A DNA stretch of 64,000 nucleotides, taken from Allobacillus halotolerans (GTDB lineage: Bacteria; Bacillota; Bacilli; Bacillales; Alkalibacillaceae). Numbering within the stretch: position 1 is the first letter of the stretch; every line of letters starts with the position of its first letter. The stretch is from NCBI RefSeq assembly GCF_028743495.1, contig NZ_CP117968.1; one strand, given 5' to 3'. The translations under genes were made by a program, and so were the position numbers. Below are positions 44,888 through 53,404 of the stretch, piece by piece. The notes beneath the pieces were generated by a model. That model was not told where the DNA came from. It searched no databases and saw nothing but the letters and a program-made list of their open reading frames with translations.

Positions 44888-45412
44888 ATGGCATTAACGC
44901 CACTGGATATTCATAACAAGGAATTCACTCGCGGATTTCGAGGATATGATGAAGATGAAGTCAACGACTTTTTAGATCATGTCATCAAGGATTATGAAAA
45001 AGTCATTCGCGAAAAGAAAGCACTTGAAGACAAACTCTATGAAATGGAAGAAAAATTGAGCCATTTCACCAACATAGAAGAAACATTGAATCGCTCTATT
45101 CTGGTTGCACAAGAATCAGCCGATGAAGTGAAAAGTAATGCCAATAAAGAAGCGAAGTTAATTATTAAAGAGGCTGAGAAAAATGCCGATCGAATCATTA
45201 ATGATGCATTGGCAAAATCAAGAAGTACAGCCATGGAAGTGGAAGAACTTAAAAAACAAGCAAAAGTATTTCGTACTCGCTTGAAAATGTTAGTGGAAGC
45301 TCAATTGGATATTATCGATACGAATGACTGGGAAGAATTATTTGAAATTGACTCAGAACATGACCAAGAAGAAGAGCCAAGACTAAATCAATACTCCACA
45401 TCCGAAAATTAA
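44888..45412 (+). CDS. divIVA: DivIVA, polar division-site protein
   Basis: A 174-residue coiled-coil protein. The N-terminal lipid-binding domain MALTPLDIHNKEFTRGFRGY (residues 1-20) with Phe and Arg at the crossed-loop tip binds curved membrane. Two coiled coils follow (25-60 and 75-150). It marks poles and septa for MinCDJ and sporulation proteins. AGGGGGAG precedes the start. Confidence 0.96.
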   Translation: MALTPLDIHNKEFTRGFRGYDEDEVNDFLDHVIKDYEKVIREKKALEDKLYEMEEKLSHFTNIEETLNRSILVAQESADEVKSNANKEAKLIIKEAEKNADRIINDALAKSRSTAMEVEELKKQAKVFRTRLKMLVEAQLDIIDTNDWEELFEIDSEHDQEEEPRLNQYSTSEN

Positions 45413-45425
45413 TTGGTCCAATTGC

Positions 45426-45454
45426 TTGACGGATTATTTTTCTTTCCATATAAT
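45426..45454 (+). promoter_or_regulatory. SigA promoter of ileS
   Basis: TTGACG and TATAAT are separated by exactly 17 bp, directly upstream of the T-box leader. Confidence 0.85.
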
Positions 45455-45488
45455 TTTCATGCAATCAATAAATCTTTTATACACATAA

Positions 45489-45724
45489 ACGATGATGGGA
45501 AAAGTACTTTATGACAACGTCCAAAGCGATCCAGGGATGGTGAAAGCCTGGTGACTTCACATAAAGGAAAATCGTCCTTGAGTTTTCAGGTCGAAAAAAA
45601 GTAGGCTTGAACGTATTGTTCACGTTACGAACGAACGAGTGGAACAGGGAAGCAATTTCTGTTCAATTAGGGTGGTAACGCGAGCTTTCTCGTCCCTTTA
45701 CAGGGGATGAGAAAGCTTTTTTAT
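45489..45724 (+). ncRNA. T-box leader of ileS
   Basis: The leader has the T-box core AGGGTGGTAACGCG (45669-45682), followed by the terminator AGCTTTCTC/GAGAAAGCT with a T-run (45683-45724). A stem I region precedes it, with a distal loop near GATGGTGAAAGCC and the probable specifier ATC (Ile) at 45571-45573 in GGAAAATCGTCC. Uncharged tRNA(Ile) would stabilise the antiterminator and allow ileS expression. Confidence 0.95.
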
Positions 45725-45759
45725 TTGTTTTAAAAACGATGACTTAGAGGAGGAATACA

Positions 45760-48516
45760 ATGAGCTATAAAGATACATTACACATGCCACAAACAGATTT
45801 TCCGATGCGTGGAAATCTGCCAAAACGTGAACCAGAAATGCAACAGAAATGGGAAGAAGAACAAATTTATCAAAAAGTTCAAGAGAGAACGAAAGGTAGA
45901 CCAAAATTCATCTTGCATGACGGACCACCTTACGCAAATGGTGATTTGCATATGGGTCATGCTTTGAATAAGGTATTGAAGGATATTATTGTTCGCCATA
46001 AATCAATGGCTGGTTATGATGCACCTTATGTCCCTGGTTGGGATACACACGGTTTGCCAATCGAAGTAGCGTTGACAAAGAAGAAAAAGATTAACCGAAA
46101 AGAAATGTCTGCCGCAGAGTTCCGTAAACTTTGTGAAGAATATGCGTTGCAGCAAATTGATAATCAACGAACACAGTTTAAACAAATCGGTGTACGTGGT
46201 GACTGGGATAATCCATATATTACACTTCGACCAGACTTTGAAGCGAATCAGATTAAGGTCTTTGGTGAAATGGCGAAACGCGGATATATCTATAAGGGTA
46301 AAAAGCCGGTTTATTGGTCCCCTTCATCAGAATCTGCATTAGCTGAAGCGGAAATCGAATACCAGGACAAACGCTCACCATCGATCTATGTCGCTTTTAA
46401 TGTAGCAGATGGAAAAGGTGTGCTCAATGGTGACGAGAAATTTATCATTTGGACCACTACTCCATGGACCATTCCTGCAAATATGGCGATTGCTGTACAT
46501 CCTGAATTGACATATGTGTCCGTTGCAGTCAATGGAGAACAATATATTATCGCTGAAGAATTAATCGACGAAGTTTCCGAAAAATTGGAATGGAATTCTC
46601 CGGAAATCAAGAAAACATGGAAAGGATCAGAACTTGAAAACATCGTGGCGAAGCATCCGTTCTATGATCGGGACTCCTTGGTGATTCTTGGTGATCACGT
46701 CACGACAGACGCAGGTACTGGTTGTGTGCATACAGCACCAGGACACGGGGAGGATGACTTTTGGGTAGGAAAGCAGTATGGATTAGAAGCTCTCAGCCCT
46801 GTTGATGACAAAGGTGTATTCACAGATGAGGCGCCAGGCTTTGAAGGTGAATTTTACGATAAGGCAAATAAATCAATTACAGAAAAATTAGAAGAAGTGG
46901 GTGCATTGTTGCACTTAGAATTCATTACACACTCTTATCCGCATGACTGGCGGACAAAGAAACCGACAATTTTCCGCGTGACCTCTCAATGGTTCGCTTC
47001 CATCAAAGCGTTCCGAGATGATATTTTAGAGGAGATCAAAAATGTGAAGTGGCATCCGCATTGGGGCGAAACCCGTATGTGGAACATGGTGAAAGATCGT
47101 GAAGATTGGTGTATTTCCAGACAACGGGTTTGGGGTGTGCCGATTCCTGTATTCTATGGAGAAACAGGTGAGCCAATCATTACCGACGAAACGATTAAGC
47201 ATGTTTCAGAACTATTCCGTGAACATGGTTCAAACGTTTGGTTCGAGCGTGAGGCGAGAGACTTGCTACCAGAAGGGTTTACACACCCATCCAGTCCAAA
47301 TGGGAAATTTACAAAAGAAACAGATATTATGGACGTTTGGTTCGATTCTGGTTCTACCCATCAAGGAGTACTTGCGGAGAGAGAAGAATTGCAGCGACCT
47401 GCTGATTTATATCTTGAAGGTTCCGATCAATATCGTGGTTGGTTCAACTCTTCTTTATCTACAGCAGTAGCCGTTACTGGAAAAGCGCCTTATAAAGGAA
47501 TTTTAAGTCATGGTTTTACACTGGATGGTAAAGGCCGTAAGATGAGTAAATCAATGGGGAACGTTATTGTACCTTCTAAACTAATGAAACAGTATGGTGC
47601 TGATATTCTCCGTTTATGGGTCTCCAGTGCGGATTACTCAGGTGACGTACGTATTTCAGATGACATCATGAAACAGGTAGCTGAAGTATATAGAAAAATC
47701 CGTAATACGATTCGTTTCTTACTTGGAAACTTGAAAGATTTCGACCCTGCAAAAGATGCTGTATCTTACGATGAATTAGAAGAAGTCGACCAGTTTATGT
47801 ATATTCGCCTTCAAGAGACGATCGATAAAGTGAAGAAGGCCTATGATGAATATGATTTCTCTGTTATTTATCATACAATCAGTAATTATTGTACCGTTGA
47901 CTTAAGTTCATTCTATATGGACTTTGCGAAAGATATTCTATATATCGAGAAAGCAGATCACCCGAGAAGAAGAAGCATTCAAACGGTCTATCATGAAATT
48001 GTTGTAAGCTTAACAAAACTGTTGTCACCAATACTTTCCCATACGATGGATGAAGCTTGGTCTTATATTCCAGGAGTAGAAGCAGAAAGTGTCCAATTAA
48101 CGGACCTACCGGAAGTGAAACAACTGGATAATGCCGAAGCTGTCAAAGAAAAGTGGGCAGCATTGATGGAAGTACGTGAAGATGTATTAAAAGCTTTGGA
48201 AGAAGCACGTGAGGATAAAGTGATCGGCAAATCACTGGAAGCTCTCGTAACAATCGTTCCTAAGAATGAAAAAATCTTTGATATCTTAAAAGAAACAGAG
48301 AATCTGCATCAATACTTTATTGTTTCTGAAGTACGACTAGAAGAAGCCAATCAATTAGCGAAAGCATATGAACATGTATCTGTTGCTGTTGAAGAACATC
48401 CAGGAGAAAAATGTCAGCGCTGCTGGGTATCTTCAGAGACAATTGGCAACGATCCGAACTATCCAGATTTATGTGAACGTTGTGCACCAATCGTTGAAGA
48501 CATGAGAAGTGAATAG
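45760..48516 (+). CDS. ileS: Isoleucyl-tRNA synthetase IleS
   Basis: A 918-residue class I synthetase of the bacterial type. The HIGH-type motif is HMGHAL (in GPPYANGDLHMGH), the KMSKS motif is GRKMSKSMGN, and an editing domain lies between them (TTTPWTIPANMAI to GHGEDDF). The C-terminal zinc finger is CQRCW...CERC. It is controlled by the T-box leader and follows divIVA as in B. subtilis. Confidence 0.98.
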   Translation: MSYKDTLHMPQTDFPMRGNLPKREPEMQQKWEEEQIYQKVQERTKGRPKFILHDGPPYANGDLHMGHALNKVLKDIIVRHKSMAGYDAPYVPGWDTHGLPIEVALTKKKKINRKEMSAAEFRKLCEEYALQQIDNQRTQFKQIGVRGDWDNPYITLRPDFEANQIKVFGEMAKRGYIYKGKKPVYWSPSSESALAEAEIEYQDKRSPSIYVAFNVADGKGVLNGDEKFIIWTTTPWTIPANMAIAVHPELTYVSVAVNGEQYIIAEELIDEVSEKLEWNSPEIKKTWKGSELENIVAKHPFYDRDSLVILGDHVTTDAGTGCVHTAPGHGEDDFWVGKQYGLEALSPVDDKGVFTDEAPGFEGEFYDKANKSITEKLEEVGALLHLEFITHSYPHDWRTKKPTIFRVTSQWFASIKAFRDDILEEIKNVKWHPHWGETRMWNMVKDREDWCISRQRVWGVPIPVFYGETGEPIITDETIKHVSELFREHGSNVWFEREARDLLPEGFTHPSSPNGKFTKETDIMDVWFDSGSTHQGVLAEREELQRPADLYLEGSDQYRGWFNSSLSTAVAVTGKAPYKGILSHGFTLDGKGRKMSKSMGNVIVPSKLMKQYGADILRLWVSSADYSGDVRISDDIMKQVAEVYRKIRNTIRFLLGNLKDFDPAKDAVSYDELEEVDQFMYIRLQETIDKVKKAYDEYDFSVIYHTISNYCTVDLSSFYMDFAKDILYIEKADHPRRRSIQTVYHEIVVSLTKLLSPILSHTMDEAWSYIPGVEAESVQLTDLPEVKQLDNAEAVKEKWAALMEVREDVLKALEEAREDKVIGKSLEALVTIVPKNEKIFDILKETENLHQYFIVSEVRLEEANQLAKAYEHVSVAVEEHPGEKCQRCWVSSETIGNDPNYPDLCERCAPIVEDMRSE

Positions 48517-48562
48517 TTGCCGTTGATTTAAGGCGCTATGAAAAATTTACAGAAGACATGAG

Positions 48563-48604
48563 AACCCGAACGATTTAGGCGTAAATAAATCGTTCGGGTT
48601 TTCT
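48563..48604 (+). terminator. Terminator of ileS
   Basis: AACCCGAACGATTTA pairs with TAAATCGTTCGGGTT and is followed by TTCTG with a TTTT run. It lies 46 bp after the stop. Confidence 0.85.
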
Positions 48605-48662
48605 GTTTGATATTTTCTCTATTGGCTCTAATTTGTTGGGATAAATACACAACTTAGCGTAG

Positions 48663-49058
48663 GTTACGATGAAAGCCGTTGGTCTCAGGCAATCCGCTTA
48701 CGGCGGGTGCTTGTACCCAAAGGACATAAGGCGACATCTGTGACAATCACAGAGTGTGTCGGGGGCGTTTTTAATGCTAGTTCTCAGAGCTTCAGTGTTA
48801 AAAAGGCTGTCTTCAGTGTTTAATCACGTTGCTTCAGGGTTAATTTGCGTTGCTTCAGGGTTAACTTGAAGATCTTCAGTGTTAATTCGCTGGGCTTCAG
48901 TGTTAATTTGTGGATCTTCAGCGTTAATTTGCGGAGCTTCAGGGTTAATTCGCAAACCTTCAGTGTTTATCTACAAACCTTTCGTATACGCCTATTGTCA
49001 TGATCATCTGCTTCTTGTACTCCTCTTAAAAAACATTAGCACCAACCGATTTTAACAG
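48663..49058 (+). mobile_element. Decayed relative of the GGCTCTGTTAAAG element
   Basis: The stretch 48701-48752 (CCGCTTACGG, then ACCCAAAGGACATAAGG and CGACATCTG) aligns with 38466-38515 of the element after ftsZ. The right end TTTTAACAGAC resembles the element end; the left end is much altered and no target duplication is clear. The middle is the 21-bp array at 48790. The rest of the gap 48517-49205 is the ileS terminator and lspA promoter. Confidence 0.5.
48790..48978 (+). repeat. Tandem array of nine 21-bp units
   Basis: CTTCAGTGTTAAT or CTTCAGGGTTAAT recurs every 21 bp from 48790 to 48958, nine units in register. The first nine bases are nearly invariant while the last six or seven vary from unit to unit. 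Confidence 0.95.
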
Positions 49059-49174
49059 ACTACTCGGTGGATGTTGTTTTTACGTTCACTCACTAACTCG
49101 ATTGAAAGATTCTTTCAGGTTCATTTATTTAACAGGCAGCTCACATTTTTATCGAATGCAAGGTTGTCTTATGC

Positions 49175-49180
49175 TACAAT
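49175..49180 (+). promoter_or_regulatory. Extended -10 promoter of lspA
   Basis: TGCTACAAT is an extended -10 26 bp before the GTG start of lspA; no good -35 is seen. Confidence 0.45.
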
Positions 49181-49205
49181 CAAAGAGTGGAAGGAGCGAA
49201 TAAGT

Positions 49206-49679
49206 GTGTTTAAATTCTACATACTTGCGTTATTTTTAATAGCAATCGATCAAGTAACAAAGTATATAGTTGTGAGCAGAATGGAAATTGGTGAGCAACT
49301 AGAATTGATCCCGAACTTTTTATATTTTACTTCCCATCGAAACAGTGGGGCAGCCTGGGGAATGTTGGAAGGCCAGATGTGGTTTTTTTATATTGTTACA
49401 ATTATCGTAGTCGGTGTCGTAGTTTATTTTATCCAAACGAATCGTGACCAACCGATGCTACAATTAGGTTTCAGCTTTATTCTAGGTGGAGCAATCGGAA
49501 ATTTCATCGATCGAATTTTATTTCAAGAGGTTGTTGACTTCATCGATGTTTATATTTTTGGTTATAATTTTCCGATTTTCAATATCGCAGACTCAGCTTT
49601 AACAATCGGTGTAATTCTAATTATCATTCTCATTTTATTTGAAGACTACAGTGGAAAAGGGAAGGTCAAGAATGGCTAA
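49206..49679 (+). CDS. lspA: Signal peptidase II LspA
   Basis: A 157-residue membrane aspartic protease with four helices that removes signal peptides from prolipoproteins. The catalytic Asp residues lie in GNFIDRI and FNIADSALT. The GTG start at 49206 follows GGAAGGAGCG; the open frame extends upstream into the repeat region without a ribosome site. The stop overlaps the next start by 8 bp. Confidence 0.95.
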   Translation: MFKFYILALFLIAIDQVTKYIVVSRMEIGEQLELIPNFLYFTSHRNSGAAWGMLEGQMWFFYIVTIIVVGVVVYFIQTNRDQPMLQLGFSFILGGAIGNFIDRILFQEVVDFIDVYIFGYNFPIFNIADSALTIGVILIIILILFEDYSGKGKVKNG

Positions 49680-50580
49680 ACAATCTATTCAAGTAGAAGA
49701 AAGATTTCATACAACTCGACTGGATAAGTTATTGACGAATTTGAATCCAGAAGAATCACGAAGCCAAATCCAATCATGGATTAAAGAAGGTTTTGTACAG
49801 GTTAATGGAAAAAAAGCAAAAACAAATTATAGGTGTCAGCAAGGTGACTTCATTGAATGGGAAATACCAGAAGAGGAAGCATTCGAATTAAGACCTGAGT
49901 CGATGGATTTAGATATCCGATATGAGGATGAACATCTTTTGGTTGTCAACAAGCCGAAAGGGATGGTCGTTCATCCGGCTGCTGGACATTCAAACGGTAC
50001 ACTTGTGAACGGATTAATTGCATATACAAACCTATCGGACATAAATGGAGAATTTCGCCCTGGAATCGTTCATCGTTTGGATAAGGATACAAGCGGCTTA
50101 ATGGTTGTGGCAAAAACAAATGACACACATGAAAAACTCGCCACGATGTTAAAAGAGCGGACTGTAAAACGACAATATCAAGCCATTGTTCATGGGGAAA
50201 TAGAGCATGAGCTAGGCACTATTGAAGCTCCGATTAGTAGGGACCCGAACGATCGTAAGCGAATGGCTGTCGTTGATCATGGAAAAGAAGCGATTACCCA
50301 TTTCCGAGTACATGAACGTTTTCCGAATTATACACATGTCGTTTGTGATTTGGAAACAGGTCGAACACACCAAATACGTGTACACTTTAAATATATCGGT
50401 TTTCCGATCGTAGGAGATCCGAAATATGGACCAAGAAAAACATTGAATTCAGAGGGACAAGCCCTCCATGCCAGACGCTTAGAATTCACGCATCCGATTA
50501 CGATGGAGAATATAATTGTGACGGCTGAAGCTCCGGCTATTTTTCAAGAGACTTTAAAGGAAATTAACCGGTGGACTTGA
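49672..50580 (+). CDS. rluD: Pseudouridine synthase, RluD family (YlyB)
   Basis: A 302-residue enzyme with an N-terminal S4 domain (RLDKLLTNLNPEESRSQIQ) and a pseudouridine synthase domain with the catalytic Asp in HRLDKDTSGLMVVAK. It is predicted to modify 23S rRNA helix 69. The start at 49672 follows GGGAAGG within lspA. The end of the gene overlaps the pyrR promoter. Confidence 0.93.
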   Translation: MAKQSIQVEERFHTTRLDKLLTNLNPEESRSQIQSWIKEGFVQVNGKKAKTNYRCQQGDFIEWEIPEEEAFELRPESMDLDIRYEDEHLLVVNKPKGMVVHPAAGHSNGTLVNGLIAYTNLSDINGEFRPGIVHRLDKDTSGLMVVAKTNDTHEKLATMLKERTVKRQYQAIVHGEIEHELGTIEAPISRDPNDRKRMAVVDHGKEAITHFRVHERFPNYTHVVCDLETGRTHQIRVHFKYIGFPIVGDPKYGPRKTLNSEGQALHARRLEFTHPITMENIIVTAEAPAIFQETLKEINRWT

Positions 50581-50604
50581 CTTTTTTCTTAAAGGAAGTA
50601 AAAT
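50577..50604 (+). promoter_or_regulatory. SigA promoter of pyrR
   Basis: TTGACT and TAAAAT are 16 bp apart; the -35 overlaps the last codons of rluD. Confidence 0.7.
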
Positions 50605-50634
50605 AAACAGTGAATAAAGTGAACCTTTAAGAAT

Positions 50635-50727
50635 GGTCCAGAGAGACTAGCAAGGTGACGGATGAACCTACACATATTATTGGTGCAGAAATCCTCTTTT
50701 GTCATCTTGTGGCAAAAGAGTTTTTTT
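50635..50727 (+). promoter_or_regulatory. PyrR-controlled attenuator 1 (before pyrR)
   Basis: The PyrR binding loop GTCCAGAGAGACTAGCAAGG at 50636 is followed by a terminator, CTCTTTTGTCA with TGGCAAAAGAG and seven T (50693-50727). PyrR with UMP binds the loop, blocks the antiterminator and stops transcription. Confidence 0.92.
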
Positions 50728-50784
50728 ATGCCTAAAACCGTCAAAGGTTCGATTAAAAGTAAGCTGGAAAAGGGGGGAGGAACA

Positions 50785-51324
50785 ATGAACGAAAAAACGA
50801 AGATTTTAGACGAAGCAGCAATTTCTCGAGCAATTAAACGAATCTCTCATGAAATTTTAGAAAAAAACAAAGGCACGGAAGATCTTTTACTTGTTGGCAT
50901 TAAAACAAGAGGAACACCTTTAGCAAATCGAATTCAGCAACAAATTAAGGAAATTGAGGGTGTCGATGTCGAAACAGGAGAACTGGATATTTCACTTTAC
51001 CGAGATGATTTATCGAATAAAGACACGCAGGATGAAGCAACGGTGAACCAGACGAATATCACATCTTCAATTCAAGGGAAAAAAGTCATTTTACTTGATG
51101 ATGTGCTTTATACCGGCCGAACCGTGAGAGCCGCGATGGATGCAATCATTGATCTCGGCCGTCCGAAGAACGTTCAATTAGGCGTATTGATTGACCGAGG
51201 TCACCGAGAGTTACCGATTCGTGCAGATTATGTTGGGAAAAATATTCCTACATCAACCAATGAAGTGATTAAAGTGAAGTTGTCAGAAGTTGATGAGCAA
51301 GATGAAGTGAGTATATACGAATAG
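50785..51324 (+). CDS. pyrR: PyrR, RNA-binding pyrimidine regulator/UPRTase
   Basis: A 179-residue phosphoribosyltransferase-fold protein with the PRPP motif VILLDDVLYTGRTVRAA. It binds the attenuator loops in pyr mRNA and has weak uracil phosphoribosyltransferase activity. The start at 50785 (MNEKTKILDEAAI) follows GGGGGGAGG. The open frame extends upstream through the attenuator terminator and is not used. Confidence 0.96.
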   Translation: MNEKTKILDEAAISRAIKRISHEILEKNKGTEDLLLVGIKTRGTPLANRIQQQIKEIEGVDVETGELDISLYRDDLSNKDTQDEATVNQTNITSSIQGKKVILLDDVLYTGRTVRAAMDAIIDLGRPKNVQLGVLIDRGHRELPIRADYVGKNIPTSTNEVIKVKLSEVDEQDEVSIYE

Positions 51325-51368
51325 GTTAAATAATGTTCAAACAATAAAAATGAATGACCTTTAAATCT

Positions 51369-51460
51369 CAGTCCAGAGAGGCTGGTAAGGTCGCATAAGG
51401 AAACGTATACGGGATCCGTATGACGTCTACCCTCTTTGCGACCAGCAGAGAGTTTTTTTA
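51369..51460 (+). promoter_or_regulatory. PyrR-controlled attenuator 2 (between pyrR and uraA)
   Basis: The loop CAGTCCAGAGAGGCTGGTAA at 51369 is the near-consensus PyrR site. GCTGGTAAGGTCGC can pair with GCGACCAGC as antiterminator; the competing terminator is CTCTTTGC/GCAGAGAG with seven T ending at 51460. Confidence 0.93.
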
Positions 51461-51492
51461 TGGTCAAAATTACAGGTCGGAGGGGTAAAACG

Positions 51493-52866
51493 ATGTCAAA
51501 TCAAGAAAAAGTTTTAGATATTCACGATGTACCTAAATGGAATCAATGGTTGATCCTTAGTTTGCAGCACATATTCGCCATGTTCGGGGCAACAATCCTC
51601 GTTCCATTTTTAACGGAAATGCCACCGAACGTAGCATTGATTACTAGTGGGTTAGGAACACTCGCTTATATCTTTATTACAAAAGGAAGAATACCAGCAT
51701 ACTTGGGATCCAGTTTTGCTTTTATTGCGCCGATTATCGCTGCAAGTATGGCAGATGGCTTGGCTGGAGCGATGGTTGGTGCATTCCTTGCAGGGATTGT
51801 ATACGGATTAGTTGCCTTGTTAATTTCATTAAGTGGTGTAAATTGGTTACTCTATCTTTTACCACCTGTTGTTGTCGGTCCGGTAATTATGGTAATCGGG
51901 CTCGGTTTAGCACCAACCGCAATTGAAATGGCCATGTATGATGGTGAAGGGAATTACAGTACAACCTATATATTAATTGCACTTGTAACGCTCGGAATTA
52001 CCGTGATTGCATCGATTTACTTTAAAGGATTCTTTAACTTAATCCCGATTTTAATTGGAATTGTTGGTGGCTATGTTTTTGCTCTATTTATGGGGGTTGT
52101 TGATACGACGAACTTACAGGCTAGTTGGAATGAGTTAACATCCAGTTCCTCCATAGGTGAATTTTTTGGAGCACTGATTGCAAAGCCTGATTTCCTGATT
52201 CCGTTCGTTGATTATGCTCCAATGGACGTATTAAACCTATCTATTGTCGCAATCATGGTACCTGTGGCTCTCGTGACGATTACTGAACATATCGGGGATC
52301 AAATGGTCTTATCGAAAATCGCCGAACGAAACTTTTTAAAGGATCCAGGATTGCATAAATCCATTTTAGGTGATGGTGTTGCAACATTGATCGCGTCTGT
52401 ATTGGGCGGTCCACCTAATACGACTTACGGAGAAAACATCGGTGTTCTGGCAATTACGCGTGTATTCAGTGTGTTTGTCATCGGTGGCGCAGCCGTTTTA
52501 GCGATCACCTTTGGCTTTATCGATCTCGTTTCTGTCTTAATCGAATCAATACCAACCCCTGTTATGGGCGGGGTATCGATTCTACTGTTCGGAATTATTG
52601 CATCAAGTGGACTACGAATGTTAATTGATAATAATATTGACCTAGGGAAAAAGCGAAATCTGATTATCTCTTCTGTTATTCTTGTAATTGGTGTAGGCGG
52701 TGCCTTCATTCAAATTAACGAAAACGTACAAATTGCAGGAATGGCACTTGCAGCGATTATTGGAGTTATATTGAATCTGATTTTACCTGGAAGAGACAAA
52801 GTTCAAGATACAGAGGGAATGTTCGAATCCGAGGAAAATAATAAATCAACTATGAAAGCAAGTTGA
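51493..52866 (+). CDS. uraA: Uracil permease (PyrP/UraA)
   Basis: A 457-residue NCS2-family transporter with about 14 membrane segments that imports uracil. Family marks are FGATILVPFLTEM, GLGTLAYIF, the central TITEHIGDQMVLSK and GGPPNTTYGENIGV. The start at 51493 follows GGAGGGG. It is controlled by attenuator 2 and closed by a terminator, so uptake is regulated apart from de novo synthesis. Confidence 0.95.
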   Translation: MSNQEKVLDIHDVPKWNQWLILSLQHIFAMFGATILVPFLTEMPPNVALITSGLGTLAYIFITKGRIPAYLGSSFAFIAPIIAASMADGLAGAMVGAFLAGIVYGLVALLISLSGVNWLLYLLPPVVVGPVIMVIGLGLAPTAIEMAMYDGEGNYSTTYILIALVTLGITVIASIYFKGFFNLIPILIGIVGGYVFALFMGVVDTTNLQASWNELTSSSSIGEFFGALIAKPDFLIPFVDYAPMDVLNLSIVAIMVPVALVTITEHIGDQMVLSKIAERNFLKDPGLHKSILGDGVATLIASVLGGPPNTTYGENIGVLAITRVFSVFVIGGAAVLAITFGFIDLVSVLIESIPTPVMGGVSILLFGIIASSGLRMLIDNNIDLGKKRNLIISSVILVIGVGGAFIQINENVQIAGMALAAIIGVILNLILPGRDKVQDTEGMFESEENNKSTMKAS

Positions 52867-52894
52867 AAATGAGGAAATCCGCTGAATGATTTTA

Positions 52895-52946
52895 TTCATA
52901 TTGGGATGCATGCAAAAGTTACATGCATCCCAGTATGAATTTTTTA
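52895..52946 (+). terminator. Terminator of pyrR-uraA
   Basis: TTCATATTGGGATGCATG pairs with CATGCATCCCAGTATGAA and is followed by six T. Confidence 0.92.
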
Positions 52947-53048
52947 TAAGTAAACGAGTGAACTTCACCTTAGGAGTGATTGCGATCCGATCTAAACAAA
53001 AAAACACTCCTAATCGCCCGAATGAAAGTGGTGATTCAGTATTCGGTC

Positions 53049-53363
53049 GAATAGGCGGCTCCTAAACGCCCGGATGGCAATGATGATTCACTATTCGGTC
53101 GAATAGGCGGCTCCTAAACGCCCGAACGGCATCGGTGATTCAGTATTCGGTTGAATAGGCGGCTCCTAAACGCCCGGACGACAATGATGATTCAATATTT
53201 GGTCGAATAGCGGGTCACTAAACGCCCGAACGGCAATGATGATTCAGTATTCGGTCGAATAGGCGGCTCCTAATTGCCCGGACGACAATGATGACTCAAT
53301 ATTCGGTTGAATAGCAAGACCCTAAACGCCCGAATGATAGCAATGAGCGGTCATCCGGGCGTT
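53049..53363 (+). repeat. Tandem array B, 52-bp units (five plus a final variant)
   Basis: Units start at 53049, 53101, 53153, 53205, 53257 and 53309, exactly 52 bp apart. Most begin GAATAGGCGGCTCCTAAACG and end near ATTCGGTC. Four hold the dyad TAGG-N5-CCTA. A partial unit precedes 53049. The last unit is altered into a hairpin (see below). No protein frame crosses the array. Confidence 0.95.
53325..53363 (-). terminator. Hairpin in the last array unit, possible rqcH terminator
   Basis: AACGCCCGAATGA pairs with TCATCCGGGCGTT (one mismatch). On the reverse strand it lies 41 bp after the rqcH stop and is followed by TTTAGGG, a weak T-run. Confidence 0.45.
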
Positions 53364-53404
53364 GAAAAACTTTTTTAATGAGGATACAAACGAATCCTGT
53401 TTTA

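Noticed and set aside
45413..45759. A tRNA or riboswitch other than a T-box before ileS.
   Set aside because: The AGGGTGGTAACGCG core, terminator and downstream synthetase identify a T-box leader; no cloverleaf is present.
49071..49205. An N-terminal extension of lspA.
   Set aside because: It starts inside the repeat region with no ribosome site; GTG at 49206 has a clear one and gives the family length.
50662..50784. An N-terminal extension of pyrR.
   Set aside because: It would translate the attenuator hairpin; the ribosome site and family length place the start at 50785.
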